A DNA stretch of 55,504 bases from Rhodothermia bacterium (GCA_030428385.1 JAUIDY010000028.1:1-55504); one strand, 5' to 3'. Positions 15,726 to 25,645 are shown, counted from the first letter of the stretch. Notes: generated by a model not told the origin, from the letters alone. Made by a program: numbers and translations.

Positions 15726-18700
15726 CTAGTGCATCAGCACCATTTGGCGGGTGGCTACCCCCTGGCCTGCCTGAAGCCGGTAAAAGTATACCCCGCTGGC
15801 CACTGCGACCCCGGCATCGTTCTGCCCATTCCACTCCACGGTATACGGCCCGGCTTCAACCTCCCGGTTCAGGAGTTGGCGCACCGGTTGACCAAGCGCG
15901 TTGTAGATGGTGAGTTCGACCGGCCCGGCCTCTGCCAACGAGAAGGGAATGGTGACCACACGACGTGCCGGGTTGGGGTAGCTGCGTCCCAGCGCAAAGG
16001 ATGGCGGTAGCTCCTCCTGCTTGTCACCGGAAAGAACCTGTTTATTCCCAGAGGCAGCCATGCACCCGGGCGTTGCGGGAAAGCAGGCAATGTGTCCTTC
16101 CACATATTGCCGAATCAAGGTCGCGTCTGCCTGCGTGACTTTTCCATCGCCATCCACATCGGCGGCGGCACGGGCCGCCGCACTGGAAAGATTCATGTTC
16201 AGCGTCGTTCGGGTCACCAGCGCGGCATCCGTGTAGGTCACGGCTAGGTCAAAATCCACATCGCCATAGCGAGGCACCACCTCCACCTCGGAGGCCTCGG
16301 CAGCGCCAGCCAGGGCTCCGGCATTGAGCACCAGCGCCTGGATACCTACCGGCGACACCCCCAGTTGCGTATTCCCGCGGAATCCAAGGTTTAGCAGCAC
16401 GCCTTCTGGCGAGGAGGAAGACGAGACTGCCAGGTGTCCCTCTACCTGAATCCGTCCCGGAGCCAGCAACACCCCGGTCGCTGTTTCACTTCGCGAGTCA
16501 TTCGTCTCTACCCCTACAAACGTCAACAAGGCGGGGTCGTAGTGTATTTCGAAGGCATACGACGTGACCTCTTTCAGGGCAGGGCTGACCACACGAAGGG
16601 GCACCGTAACTACGTCGTTGGGATTCACCCTGCCTGGTTGGACCAGCAGGAGGGTTTCATCCACCACCCGCACCACAAGGGGCAGGTAGTCACCGGGGAC
16701 ATCCTCATCCAGGGTCACCTCCAACCCTACGTCATAGGTGCCGGGCAACAACCCGTCAGGGTTAAATTGCAGGTGAATATCTGCGGCCTCGCCTGGTATC
16801 AGCGTGCCCTCTTGCACATCTACTGTCAGCACCTCCGTGGGCGCGGAAATCGACACCTCATCAATCTGCGCATAAAAATCGGTGGGGGCACGTTCCAGGC
16901 TAAAGTAGCGCCACCGCAGCCGAAAGCGGTCGCCCGCCTCCAGTTGGTTCACCAAGGGTATTTCAACCTGCACACCGGGTCCGGCAAAGGTATCGCCAAG
17001 GTCTTCGGCCCAGCGACGCACCGTACTCCACGTGACCCCATTATCGACGCTGAGGTCTAGGTTCAAAAACGCCCGGTTGGTGGCGGCGGTGATAAAGTTC
17101 GCCCGGAAGCGGAGGTTCAGATTCGCTGAGAACGCTGTTAGAAGGGGCGTGCGCAAGGTGGCGTCGAAGGGGGTGTTGGGGGCCGCGTGGCTACTAATCA
17201 TAGCAGCCTCTCCAGTACCCCCTGTGTAATTGGCATATCCCTGGGAAAAAGCACTATGACGCCGCCACCGCACCCCACTCCCCGCATGGTCTACCACAGA
17301 CCACGACGCCGGAATGCCCGCGTTGAAGTCTTCTTCCAGCAATGGCCCCATCACCCCGGCATCGAGCGTTCGGGTGTCGGGCGTAACCGTAAATGAAGTC
17401 GTGCGAGGACCGGTGTTGCGAAGGGTGACCGTTTGCTCTTGGGTATACCCCACCGCCGCATACAACTTCAGGGCATCGGGCTGCAGGTCGACCGTAGGTG
17501 GTGGGATTCCTTCGCCGCGCAACAGCACCGTCAGCACGGGATCGACCGGATCATTGCTTTCAATACGCAAGGTCTCGGCTACAGGCCCCACCACCAAGGG
17601 CTTAAACCAGAGGGGCACCACCCGCGCCGCGCCCGGTGGAATGGTGAGTGCTTCGACGGGCAAATCGCCCACCCCAAAAACAAAGGAATTAACGCGCAGC
17701 GCCACCTCCAGCACGTCGAATCCGGTGTTCTGGATAATCAGTTGCTCGGTGACCGAGGCCCCGATGGCCACCGAGCCGAATTGCTGCTCGGTTTGCCGGA
17801 GCGTGATGCGAGGGCTGCTTCGGACGGTGAAGGTAACCGGCACCGTAGCAGTGGGCCGCCCGGCTTGGTCAAAGGCCGCCACCTCCACCGCTGTCTCGTA
17901 GGTCCCGGCAAGCAAGTTACCCGCATCGAACGTCACCGGGACCTGCTGGCTTTCGCCGGGGCCGATGCGCCCGGTATGCACGTCGGGTGTCAGGAAGGAG
18001 CCACTGGGCAAGGCCAGGTATCCCAGGTGCGTGCCAGCAGGAAACATCGACACCACCGTGGTGGCGGCGGTGGCGGGGTCAACCACCCGAAACGCGCCTT
18101 GCTGCCCGTCGGGCTGATAGGACGCCAGGTACAGCATTCCTGTGGCAGGGTCGTAATCCAAACCCTGGTCTCCGTTTGCATCAAAACCAATGGGGCCAAT
18201 GGCCACAACTTCGCCCGTGGTTTTATTAATCCGCAGCAGTTCATCTCTTTTGATGTCCAGCCCCACCATTTGCCCCATCGGATCAATCGCCAACGCCACC
18301 ACCGCCCGATCTCCGCCTCCAATCCCCCCTACTGCCGTTGCCTCACCAGTTGCCGGATCGACCGTATAAAGCGTGGAAATGTGGTTGTCATAAACGGTGC
18401 ATCCATACAACGACCCGTCGGTAGGATCGGCCGCCAACCCGGTCCAAACTTCACCGTTGTCGGCGGGCTGGGACGGGCCAACCACGGCACGCTGCCCGGT
18501 GGCGACATCTACCACCTGGAGTTGCGGTGGAGAAGAGGTGCGTTCGGGATGGGTGATGATGTAGAAGCGGGTGTCATCGCCATACAAAAAGTCACCGGCA
18601 AAACTCGGTGGCGACAGGGCCACAGGCTCCACGGTCTCGGCGTGGTCAAGCGCAAACCGCATAAACCGGGTGGGTTCGAGCAGGTTGGTGCTATAGGCCA

Positions 18701-19952
18701 CCAGCGCAGTTGCGTCTGTTCGCCGGGCCCGGGTGGCTGTGCCGCGGTCCTCTCGCTCGCGGGGAAGAAGCGGAGAAACGGCCCGGTTGCCCCGCACCTG
18801 CACCTGAAACGTTTGTGCCTGCACTGGGTCGTCATTAAAAAGGGTGAACGTGGTCGTCCCTTGCTGCCTGCGGACCAGCGAGAGGGCCAACGCACCGGGT
18901 TCGATCCGAAAAGGGAAGCCCCCCTGATTAACCGTAAGCTGGAGGGGCCATGCCACGACGGGCTGCGTGGGGCTCGACGTAGCCACGCGCAACGTATCAT
19001 GATACACCCCGGGAAGCACCCGCCGTGCATCCACGTGCAAGGTCACGGCTTGGGTCTGGGCGGGCTCCAGCCACCCAACGGACGGCTGCGCGGTGACATA
19101 TTCCGGCACGGGATCCCAACTGACAATGAGCGAATCGGTAAGAAAGGGCGTCTTGTCCGCCAGGGTGACCCCTTGCTGCCGAAAGTCATCTTGCAAGCCC
19201 ACCGTCCCCACCATCAGTTCCTCCGCAACGTCGCGGTAATAAAACCGAATGCGCCCGTCTTTGTAGAGGTGCACCTGAAAAACAAAAGTCCCACTCAGGG
19301 GCGTTGTGCCGGGCGGAAAAATGGTCGCTTCCAGTTCATACTGCACCACCAGGCGCTCGTGCGTGGCGTCGTGGTAGGTATACACCAGGCGGTTGTCGGG
19401 ATTAAACCGGTGCCACAGCGGCGCGATAAGGGCAGGCGGCGCCACGATGCTCGGTAACGAGGTGGGCACGTTAAACTGCCCCGACGTCCCGAACGTTAAA
19501 AATCCGTGCGGACTGATCCCGATGTTCTGGTACGTGACGCCGTAATAGAGAAACGGAAACGGGAGTACCTGCACCGCCACATCGTCACCGGGCACTGAGA
19601 CGGGCGTCCCCCGGTCGGCAATGTCGACCCAGACAAATGGCTCCGCCATTTCCCGACTATCGGTCCAGCTATAACCACTTCCGAGGGGACCTACGCCTTC
19701 TTGTGCCCCCCCCATTCCACGGATGCCAAACGCCACCCCTTCGGTCCCCGTGTTGGTCAGCGCAAGGGTTTGCGTGGCTTCGTCGCCTGCGACCAGCGCC
19801 ACTTGAAGAACGGGCGGTGTCACCTCCAGCGGGGTCCCCGTTTGCCCCTGCGTGGTGGGCACCCACATGACAGCGCTGCTTACCAACAGGCATAGAACGA
19901 CGCTCCATCGACGCAGTGATGTGCGACACGGTGCCTTTACCAAGAGCAGCAT
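15726..19952 (-). CDS. large T9SS cargo protein with cohesin-like and dockerin-like modules
   Basis: A secreted multidomain protein of 1408 residues from the ATG at 19952 (MLLLVKAPCRTSLRRWSVVL; signal ends near TTQGQ); a start at 20099 is open but buries the signal. Domains, numbered from 20099: an N-terminal beta region with YGVTYQNIGISPHGFLTFG; a propeller-like stretch around 510-720 (TLYTVDPATGEATAVGG repeats); choice-of-anchor-D/ASPM-like Ig domain near 770-880 (QQFGSVAIGASVTEQ); a jelly-roll near 930-1090 (LEEDFNAGIPASWSVVDHAG); a cohesin-like module about 1150-1270 (VTSYAFEIHYDPALLTFVGV); a dockerin-like pair about 1279-1345 (DVDFDLAVTYTDA and DVDGDGKVTQADATLI); and a type A sorting tail from about 1367 (SYPNPARR) to the end (QMVLMH). 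It should be exported by Sec and T9SS and bound or released at the surface. Its ligand is unknown. Confidence 0.9.
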   Translation of the reverse strand: MLLLVKAPCRTSLRRWSVVLCLLVSSAVMWVPTTQGQTGTPLEVTPPVLQVALVAGDEATQTLALTNTGTEGVAFGIRGMGGAQEGVGPLGSGYSWTDSREMAEPFVWVDIADRGTPVSVPGDDVAVQVLPFPFLYYGVTYQNIGISPHGFLTFGTSGQFNVPTSLPSIVAPPALIAPLWHRFNPDNRLVYTYHDATHERLVVQYELEATIFPPGTTPLSGTFVFQVHLYKDGRIRFYYRDVAEELMVGTVGLQDDFRQQGVTLADKTPFLTDSLIVSWDPVPEYVTAQPSVGWLEPAQTQAVTLHVDARRVLPGVYHDTLRVATSSPTQPVVAWPLQLTVNQGGFPFRIEPGALALSLVRRQQGTTTFTLFNDDPVQAQTFQVQVRGNRAVSPLLPREREDRGTATRARRTDATALVAYSTNLLEPTRFMRFALDHAETVEPVALSPPSFAGDFLYGDDTRFYIITHPERTSSPPQLQVVDVATGQRAVVGPSQPADNGEVWTGLAADPTDGSLYGCTVYDNHISTLYTVDPATGEATAVGGIGGGDRAVVALAIDPMGQMVGLDIKRDELLRINKTTGEVVAIGPIGFDANGDQGLDYDPATGMLYLASYQPDGQQGAFRVVDPATAATTVVSMFPAGTHLGYLALPSGSFLTPDVHTGRIGPGESQQVPVTFDAGNLLAGTYETAVEVAAFDQAGRPTATVPVTFTVRSSPRITLRQTEQQFGSVAIGASVTEQLIIQNTGFDVLEVALRVNSFVFGVGDLPVEALTIPPGAARVVPLWFKPLVVGPVAETLRIESNDPVDPVLTVLLRGEGIPPPTVDLQPDALKLYAAVGYTQEQTVTLRNTGPRTTSFTVTPDTRTLDAGVMGPLLEEDFNAGIPASWSVVDHAGSGVRWRRHSAFSQGYANYTGGTGEAAMISSHAAPNTPFDATLRTPLLTAFSANLNLRFRANFITAATNRAFLNLDLSVDNGVTWSTVRRWAEDLGDTFAGPGVQVEIPLVNQLEAGDRFRLRWRYFSLERAPTDFYAQIDEVSISAPTEVLTVDVQEGTLIPGEAADIHLQFNPDGLLPGTYDVGLEVTLDEDVPGDYLPLVVRVVDETLLLVQPGRVNPNDVVTVPLRVVSPALKEVTSYAFEIHYDPALLTFVGVETNDSRSETATGVLLAPGRIQVEGHLAVSSSSSPEGVLLNLGFRGNTQLGVSPVGIQALVLNAGALAGAAEASEVEVVPRYGDVDFDLAVTYTDAALVTRTTLNMNLSSAAARAAADVDGDGKVTQADATLIRQYVEGHIACFPATPGCMAASGNKQVLSGDKQEELPPSFALGRSYPNPARRVVTIPFSLAEAGPVELTIYNALGQPVRQLLNREVEAGPYTVEWNGQNDAGVAVASGVYFYRLQAGQGVATRQMVLMH

Positions 19953-20415
19953 ACCTTCTATACTAAACAAGCTATCGGGGGGCTTCAAGAGGCGGTCGCT
20001 GGAACCCCAATCAGGTAGCAGAGATCCCACCAGAGCAATACGTTCAAAAATAGAAAAAGACAGGATGACAGGGAATCCACCTGCGCCGTCGTGCGCCAAT
20101 CCGGGTACCCATTGAGAGGAGGTTATTCAAGGCTGCACCCTTGCCTTCCGCCTCCCTTCATGAACAGCCCAAGGCTACCGCAGCGTTTTGTTCTTGGCTC
20201 CTATCTCTGTGCATTAAAACCATACCGTTGGGCGTGTGCTTATTGCGTGTTCGCCCTTCCTGCCTCAAGAACCCCTGTTCTTTTGCGCCGTATGAACTGC
20301 CAACTTATACCGACGGGTATACCAACTCACAACATCCACCTTGCAGGGTAAAACCATGGCCCCTAGGTTGCGATGTTATCTATGCTTAGCCGTTAGGTTT
20401 CATCCGCACTCTTTT
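19953..20415. other. divergent intergenic region
   Basis: About 460 bp between the minus-strand T9SS cargo and the plus-strand DPP IV gene. It must hold both promoters. I see no clear promoter boxes, hairpins or repeats; short open frames here lack any family feature. Confidence 0.5.
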
Positions 20416-22773
20416 ATGATGTACCGACTCCACAACGCCCTGCTGTTTGGGCTTCTTTTCGTCCTGCTTCTTGGTCCTCTTCCCGCTGCTGCCCAATCGG
20501 CTGCGCCGAAGGCCCAACTCACCCTCGAAGACATTCACGCCAATGGAACGTTCGCCTCGCGCGGCTTCCAGGGCGGTCGCTGGGCCACCGAGGGGCCCGT
20601 GGTCTATTTCGTTCAGCCCGACCAGGCCCAGAACGCGACCCACCTCGTCAGCTACAACCTCGAAAGTGGCACCCAAAGCACGCTTATCGATGGAGCCGCC
20701 CTGTATGCCGCTGACGTGGGACGGCTGATCCGCATCGAGAACTACCAGTACAGCAATGCCGGTGACAAGGTGCTGATTTATACCGACTCGGAACGGGTAT
20801 GGCGGCTCAACACAAAGGGCTACTACTATGTGTACGACCAGAACGCCGAGACGCTGACGCCCATTGCCGACCGTGAGGCTGGCTTTCAGATGTTCGCCAA
20901 GTTCAGCCCAGACGGCCAGCATGTTGCCTTCGTGCGCGACCGCAACTTGTTTCTGGTGAATCTGGATACAATGGAAGAGACGGCCCTCACCACCAACGGT
21001 GCAACGGGAGGCCTCATCAATGGCACGTCGGACTGGGTGTATGAGGAAGAATTTGGACTGCGCGACGGCTGGAGTTGGAGCCCCGACAGCCGCCACCTCG
21101 CCTTCTTCCAGCTTGACGAAACGAACACGCGCGAGTTCGCCATGACCGATCTGCGCGGCTTCTACCCCGAATACGAACGCTTCCGCTATCCCAAAGCGGG
21201 CGAGACCAACAGCGAGATCCGCGTCGGCGTCATCGACATCACCTCCGAAAGCCGCGTCCCGCTGTTCTTCGACACGCAAACATGGAACGCAGGCGGTGAG
21301 GAATTTGAATACATCCCGCAGATGGGCTGGACGCCTGAGATCGATGGGACGCCTTATGTGTGGATGTTCCGCATGAACCGCGACCAGAATGACCTCGACG
21401 TGCTCTACGGCAACCCCGCCACGGGCGACCTGATGACGGTACTGGAAGAAACCGAAGACACATGGATTGAGGTGGAGACGGGCTTCAGCGACCTCGACGT
21501 GGGCCAGTTAACCTACCTCGAAGATGGCGAACATTTTGCTTGGATCAGCGAACGCGACGGCTACCGGCACCTGTACCTGTACAAAAACGATGGCGACTTC
21601 GTGCGGCAGCTCACGCACGGCGACTGGGACGTGACCGATTTCCACGGCATCGACGAGCAGCGCGGCGAGTTGTACTTCACCGCCGCCAAAGAGACCCCGC
21701 TGGAGCGCCACCTGTACCGCGCCCCGTTCAACAACAGCAGTGCCACAGACACCCCGATGACGCTCGAAAAAATTACCGAGCAGGCGGGATGGCACGGCAT
21801 CAACATGTCAGGCGACCTGAGTTACTACATCGACTCCTACTCCAGCGCCACCTCGCCCCCCGTCGTCTCGCTGTACAAAGCCGACGGCTCGTTTGTGAAG
21901 CTGCTTGAAAACAACGAGCGCTTGCACAACACCCTGGCCGAGTATGACCTCCCGGCCCCTGAGTTCTTCGAAGTCCCGGGCGCGGATGGCACCATGCTCA
22001 ATGCGTGGATGATCAAACCGGCTGACTTCGATCCGAACGAGCAGTACCCGATGCTGATGTATGTGTATGGTGGCCCTGGCTCACAGACGGTGCGCAACCA
22101 GTGGGGCGGCACCAACTACCTGTGGCACCAGTACCTCGCGCAGGAAGAAGGCGTGATTGTGGTAAGCGTGGACAACCGGGGCACCGGCGCACGCGGCAAG
22201 GCCTTCAAAAGTGCGCAATACAAGCAGATGGGCGTGCTAGAAGCCCAGGACCAGATTGCCGCCGCCCAGCACCTCGGCGGGATGGACTTTGTAGACGCAG
22301 GCCGCATCGGCATCTGGGGATGGAGCTACGGCGGCTTTATGACCCTCAACAGCTTGATGCAAGGCGACGGACCGCAGACGTTCAAGGCGGGCGTATCGGT
22401 GGCTCCGGTGACGCACTGGAAGCTCTACGACACGATCTACACCGAGCGTTACATGTCCACGCCGCAAAACAACCCCGAGGGCTATGAAGCGGGCTCGCCG
22501 CTCAACTACGCGGACCGGCTCCAGGATCATCAGAAACTGCTGATGGTGCATGGCGACTTCGACGACAACGTGCACTTCCAGAACGCTGTGCAGATGGCCG
22601 ACGCCCTGCAAGCTAAAAACAAGCAGTTCGAGTTTATGATGTACCCGGGCCGCAACCACGGCATCTACGGCGGCAAGACCCGCATCCACCTGTATTCGCT
22701 GATGACCAACTTCGTCACCGAACACCTGCGGTATCAACCCGAACCGGTCAACGTGGAGCAGGCCTCGCACTAA
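20416..22773 (+). CDS. S9 family prolyl peptidase, dipeptidyl-peptidase IV type
   Basis: An exported serine peptidase that removes Xaa-Pro or Xaa-Ala dipeptides. The start is the ATG at 20416 or the one at 20419, giving a signal peptide (MYRLHNALLFGLLFVLLLG to AAAQ); the upstream ATG at 20341 would bury it. The N-terminal propeller contains the DPP IV double-Glu site in SDWVYEEEFGLRDG, which binds the substrate's free amino end. The catalytic domain has S637 in GWSYGGF, D716 in HGDFDDNVHF and H748 in GRNHGIYGG. The 785-residue length fits DPP IV. In peptide-feeding Bacteroidota this enzyme acts in the periplasm; the M28 peptidase 4 kb on would be a functional partner. A strong terminator follows at 22827-22863. 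Confidence 0.96.
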   Translation: MMYRLHNALLFGLLFVLLLGPLPAAAQSAAPKAQLTLEDIHANGTFASRGFQGGRWATEGPVVYFVQPDQAQNATHLVSYNLESGTQSTLIDGAALYAADVGRLIRIENYQYSNAGDKVLIYTDSERVWRLNTKGYYYVYDQNAETLTPIADREAGFQMFAKFSPDGQHVAFVRDRNLFLVNLDTMEETALTTNGATGGLINGTSDWVYEEEFGLRDGWSWSPDSRHLAFFQLDETNTREFAMTDLRGFYPEYERFRYPKAGETNSEIRVGVIDITSESRVPLFFDTQTWNAGGEEFEYIPQMGWTPEIDGTPYVWMFRMNRDQNDLDVLYGNPATGDLMTVLEETEDTWIEVETGFSDLDVGQLTYLEDGEHFAWISERDGYRHLYLYKNDGDFVRQLTHGDWDVTDFHGIDEQRGELYFTAAKETPLERHLYRAPFNNSSATDTPMTLEKITEQAGWHGINMSGDLSYYIDSYSSATSPPVVSLYKADGSFVKLLENNERLHNTLAEYDLPAPEFFEVPGADGTMLNAWMIKPADFDPNEQYPMLMYVYGGPGSQTVRNQWGGTNYLWHQYLAQEEGVIVVSVDNRGTGARGKAFKSAQYKQMGVLEAQDQIAAAQHLGGMDFVDAGRIGIWGWSYGGFMTLNSLMQGDGPQTFKAGVSVAPVTHWKLYDTIYTERYMSTPQNNPEGYEAGSPLNYADRLQDHQKLLMVHGDFDDNVHFQNAVQMADALQAKNKQFEFMMYPGRNHGIYGGKTRIHLYSLMTNFVTEHLRYQPEPVNVEQASH

Positions 22774-22826
22774 CGGCTAGGCTTCGTAAATTGCTCACGC
22801 TTCCCGACGCAGGAAACTGCTATATT

Positions 22827-22863
22827 GGGGCGGCTCTGGATACACCGGGGTCGTCCCTTTTTT
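22827..22863 (+). terminator. Rho-independent terminator after DPP IV gene
   Basis: Stem GGGGCGGCTCTGG pairs with CCGGGGTCGTCCC (several G-U pairs, loop ATACA) and is followed by TTTTTT. It lies 54 bp after the peptidase stop codon. Confidence 0.7.
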
Positions 22864-22869
22864 GTTGTC

Positions 22870-23095
22870 ATTTGCAGTTACACCTGCGTCATTGGTGGTC
22901 AGTAGCAGGCTACACCTGCGTCAGTGGTGGCTTCGCCACGTCAGGAGCGGACTGCGTCCGCGTCATTCATCAACCCGAACACTGGTCGCAAAAATGACAG
23001 CCCCGCAGGGGTTAAATGACGCATCCGAAGGATGCTAGTGACCACCCATGACGCCCAAAGGGCCAACGACGCATCCGAAGGATGCCAATGACCTG
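22870..23095. repeat. string of short hairpin repeats upstream of pyrC
   Basis: A run of small palindromic units with a 3-4 base loop, separated by TGAC/CATT spacers: GTGGC-ttc-GCCAC, CCCC-gca-GGGG, GCATCC-gaa-GGATGC twice (18-bp identical copies at 23018-23035 and 23068-23085), and others. The array ends about 12 bp before the dihydroorotase ATG. A related pair lies at 35123-35190. It is not CRISPR: unit lengths and spacers are irregular. Confidence 0.7.
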
Positions 23096-23106
23096 ATAGC
23101 CTCACC

Positions 23107-24399
23107 ATGCCCCAAACGCCCGACCTGCTCCTCCACGGCGGCACCTTGCTTGACCCGGAAACCGGCACTACCCGCCGCGCCGATGTGCTGATCCAGAACG
23201 GCACCATCACCCAGATCGCCGAAACGATTGACCGCGACGACGTGCCGCGCTACGACTGCACCGACAAGATGCTGTCGCCGGGGTGGATGGACATGCACGT
23301 GCACCTGCGCGAGCCGGGCTACGAGTACAAGGAAACCATTGCGACGGGCTGCAAGGCCGCGGCGTTTGGCGGGTTTACGGCGGTGGCCTGTATGCCCAAC
23401 ACCGATCCACCCATCCACACCCGCGACGTGGTGGAGTTTATCATCGAACGGGCCGCCAAGTTGCCGGTGGATGTCTATCCGATTGCATGTGTCTCGAAGC
23501 AGCGGGCGGGCAAGGAGCTTACCGAGATGGGCGACCTCGTGGACGGCGGCGCGGTGGCGTTCAGCGACGACGGCTCGCCGGTGCAAAGTGCCGGGCTGAT
23601 GCGGCGGGCGCTCGAATACGCGTCGATGCTAGACCGGCCCATCATCAACCACATGGAGGAACTGACGCTGGGCACCAAGGGCCACATGAACGAAGGCGAC
23701 GTGTCGACGCGCCTCGGCATGACGCCCGTTCCGGCGCTGTCGGAAGAACTGATGATTGCCCGCGACTTGCTGCTGGCCGAGTTTACGGGCGGGCACCTGC
23801 ATGTGGCCCATATCTCCACCGCCAAAGCTGTGCAACTCGTCCGCGAAGCCAAGGCCAACGGCATCCCCGTCACCACCGAGGTCTGCACGCACCACTTCAC
23901 CCTCACCGACGAAGCCGTGGAACACACCGCTTTTTCGACAGACACGAAGATGCATCCGCCTCTCCGCACCGCCGCCGATGTGGCTGCCATGAAAGAAGGG
24001 CTCCGCGACGGCACCATCGACGCCATCTGCACCGACCATGCGCCGCACGCCTCGTTCGAGAAAGAGGTCGAGTTTATCGCCGCGCCATTTGGCATCCTCG
24101 GTCTGGAAACCGCGTGGGGTCTTACCGGACGCGAACTCATCGAGCCCGGCGTGCTGGATGTGGCCGAAGCCGTGCACAAACTCACGGTCGCGCCGCGCCA
24201 GATCCTGCGGCTTCCCGTCCCGAAAATCAAAAAAGGAACGCCCGCCAACCTCACCATCTTCGACGCCACCACCGCGTGGACGTTTGAGTCCCGGCACATC
24301 CAGTCCAAAAGCCGCAACACTCCGTTCGTCGGCGACCAGATGATCGGACGCGCCTGGGCGGTTTACAACAAAGGACAGTTCGTGAAGAACGACGGATAG
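23107..24399 (+). CDS. pyrC: dihydroorotase
   Basis: Third enzyme of de novo pyrimidine synthesis, cyclising N-carbamoyl-aspartate to dihydroorotate in the cytosol. It is an amidohydrolase of the dihydroorotase multifunctional-complex type, 430 residues. Metal-site marks are H64 and H66 in GWMDMHVHLREPG, which also carries the substrate-binding Arg, then ACMPNTDPP, NHMEEL, HVAHISTAKAV and CTDHAPHA. The C-terminal composite domain holds PANLTIFDATTAWTF. The start ATG at 23107 follows a repeat array within about a dozen bases, so the ribosome-binding region partly consists of repeat DNA. No other pyr gene is adjacent. An SGNH-hydrolase gene converges on it with a 16-bp gap. Confidence 0.95.
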   Translation: MPQTPDLLLHGGTLLDPETGTTRRADVLIQNGTITQIAETIDRDDVPRYDCTDKMLSPGWMDMHVHLREPGYEYKETIATGCKAAAFGGFTAVACMPNTDPPIHTRDVVEFIIERAAKLPVDVYPIACVSKQRAGKELTEMGDLVDGGAVAFSDDGSPVQSAGLMRRALEYASMLDRPIINHMEELTLGTKGHMNEGDVSTRLGMTPVPALSEELMIARDLLLAEFTGGHLHVAHISTAKAVQLVREAKANGIPVTTEVCTHHFTLTDEAVEHTAFSTDTKMHPPLRTAADVAAMKEGLRDGTIDAICTDHAPHASFEKEVEFIAAPFGILGLETAWGLTGRELIEPGVLDVAEAVHKLTVAPRQILRLPVPKIKKGTPANLTIFDATTAWTFESRHIQSKSRNTPFVGDQMIGRAWAVYNKGQFVKNDG

Positions 24400-24415
24400 A
24401 CTTGCTTGCTTCGCT

Positions 24416-25645
24416 TCACTTGCCCGAAAAAACCTCCCTCCACACCACCTCTGCCGCAACTGCTATCCCATCCGCGTTCCAGTGCGTATCGTCGCGCCAG
24501 AAGGTATGTTTTCCTTCGGCCAGGAGGCTATCGGAGGCGGCGATGAGCGATGGAGTCAGGTCGGTAGCAGGAATGCTAAGACGATTGCTTGCGGTTTTTA
24601 GCAGTTCCCATTGAAAATGCGGCAGAGAGTCGAGCGCTACCCCTGCGTCATTGTCCAGCAAATGGTGATAGACGCGGTATTTGGCAGGAATGAAGAAGAT
24701 ATGGGCGATGTCGGGCTGAAGGGGCCGCAGGTGGCCTTCAATTTCGGTCGCCATGTGGGCCAATAGGGAGTCGCGCCGGACCACCTGCATGCTACCCGTC
24801 AGAAATGCCATGGGACCCGCTGCCCCCTGCAAAACCGCTACCCGCTCGCGCTGCGGCTGTCTACGTGCGACTTTTAAGCGCTGCTGCATCAAAAAGAAGT
24901 AGCGATACATCCTAAAACCGTGAAAGCGTTTGGCAAACTGCTCGTACCGCGTTCCCTGTTCATCTGGCGACACGGCATGGCTACCGGGAAACAGGTCTCC
25001 TTTCCAAAAGTCGTTGCCTTCAAAAATAAACAGGATAAACCGAGCATCCGCGTCTACCTCTTGCTTAAACGCCCGCATCCGCGCCACATAGTCCACAATT
25101 TTGCCCGGATAGCCCAGGTTGTAGACATCCTCTCCATAGGTCACATAAAGCTGCTCAGTGAGAAGGTCAGGCTGTGTGATTCCCGTGCCAGCCACAAATG
25201 AATCGCCCACAAAAACAAAGGGCTGCCCCTGGTAACTCCGTTCATTGCGGAAGCCGTGGTTGTCTGTGTGAAACGCGACCACCCGGGGCTCAGCGGGGAT
25301 GTCTTCGCGGGTAGAAAGGGCCCGCAAATCACCGTGTGGCTGCGGCATGGTTACGTCAACCCCTGCGGCATAGGCATTGTCGCCCGCATATTTCTCATCG
25401 GGGCGATAATACACCGAATCCTGCAACCCCGTAACCCGCAATCCCCCTGCCACCAGCAGCGTAGCCACGCCCAGCGAAAGACTCACCAAAACAACGTGCC
25501 GTGGGTCGATAAAGAGAAAGAAGACCGCAAGCCCCCCTAAAAGCACCGCAAAAACGGGAAACGACAGGGCGAAAAACATCAACACCAGACTCACTCCCGC
25601 CACGCACACAAGGACAACGCCGACTTGGGTAGCCACTTTTTTCAT
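24416..25645 (-). CDS. membrane-anchored SGNH-fold hydrolase, AlgJ/AlgX-like
   Basis: From the ATG at 25645 (MKKVATQVG) the protein has two or three N-terminal membrane spans (VVLVCVAGVSLVLMFFALSF, then VLLGGLAVFFLFI and LVSLSLGVATLLVAGGL) followed by a periplasmic SGNH/GDSL hydrolase domain. The Ser block is FVGDSFVAGTG; the Gly/Asn positions fall in NLGYPGKIVDY and FEGNDFWKG; the final catalytic pair is in RDDTHWNADG. This plan resembles AlgJ/AlgX and related proteins that acetylate or deacetylate exported polysaccharides, but there is no polysaccharide cluster next to it. The gene ends 17 bp from the convergent pyrC and starts about 46 bp after a metallophosphoesterase gene on the same strand. 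Substrate unknown. Confidence 0.83.
   Translation of the reverse strand: MKKVATQVGVVLVCVAGVSLVLMFFALSFPVFAVLLGGLAVFFLFIDPRHVVLVSLSLGVATLLVAGGLRVTGLQDSVYYRPDEKYAGDNAYAAGVDVTMPQPHGDLRALSTREDIPAEPRVVAFHTDNHGFRNERSYQGQPFVFVGDSFVAGTGITQPDLLTEQLYVTYGEDVYNLGYPGKIVDYVARMRAFKQEVDADARFILFIFEGNDFWKGDLFPGSHAVSPDEQGTRYEQFAKRFHGFRMYRYFFLMQQRLKVARRQPQRERVAVLQGAAGPMAFLTGSMQVVRRDSLLAHMATEIEGHLRPLQPDIAHIFFIPAKYRVYHHLLDNDAGVALDSLPHFQWELLKTASNRLSIPATDLTPSLIAASDSLLAEGKHTFWRDDTHWNADGIAVAAEVVWREVFSGK

Noticed and set aside
17433-19457. Long open frame on the plus strand antisense to the T9SS cargo
   Set aside because: His/Arg/Gly-rich with no domain or signal; it mirrors the codon bias of the real gene on the other strand, whose domains are clear.
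22870-23095. CRISPR array
   Set aside because: Only two units are identical, spacers are 8-30 bp and irregular, units are palindromes of different sequence, and no cas gene is near.
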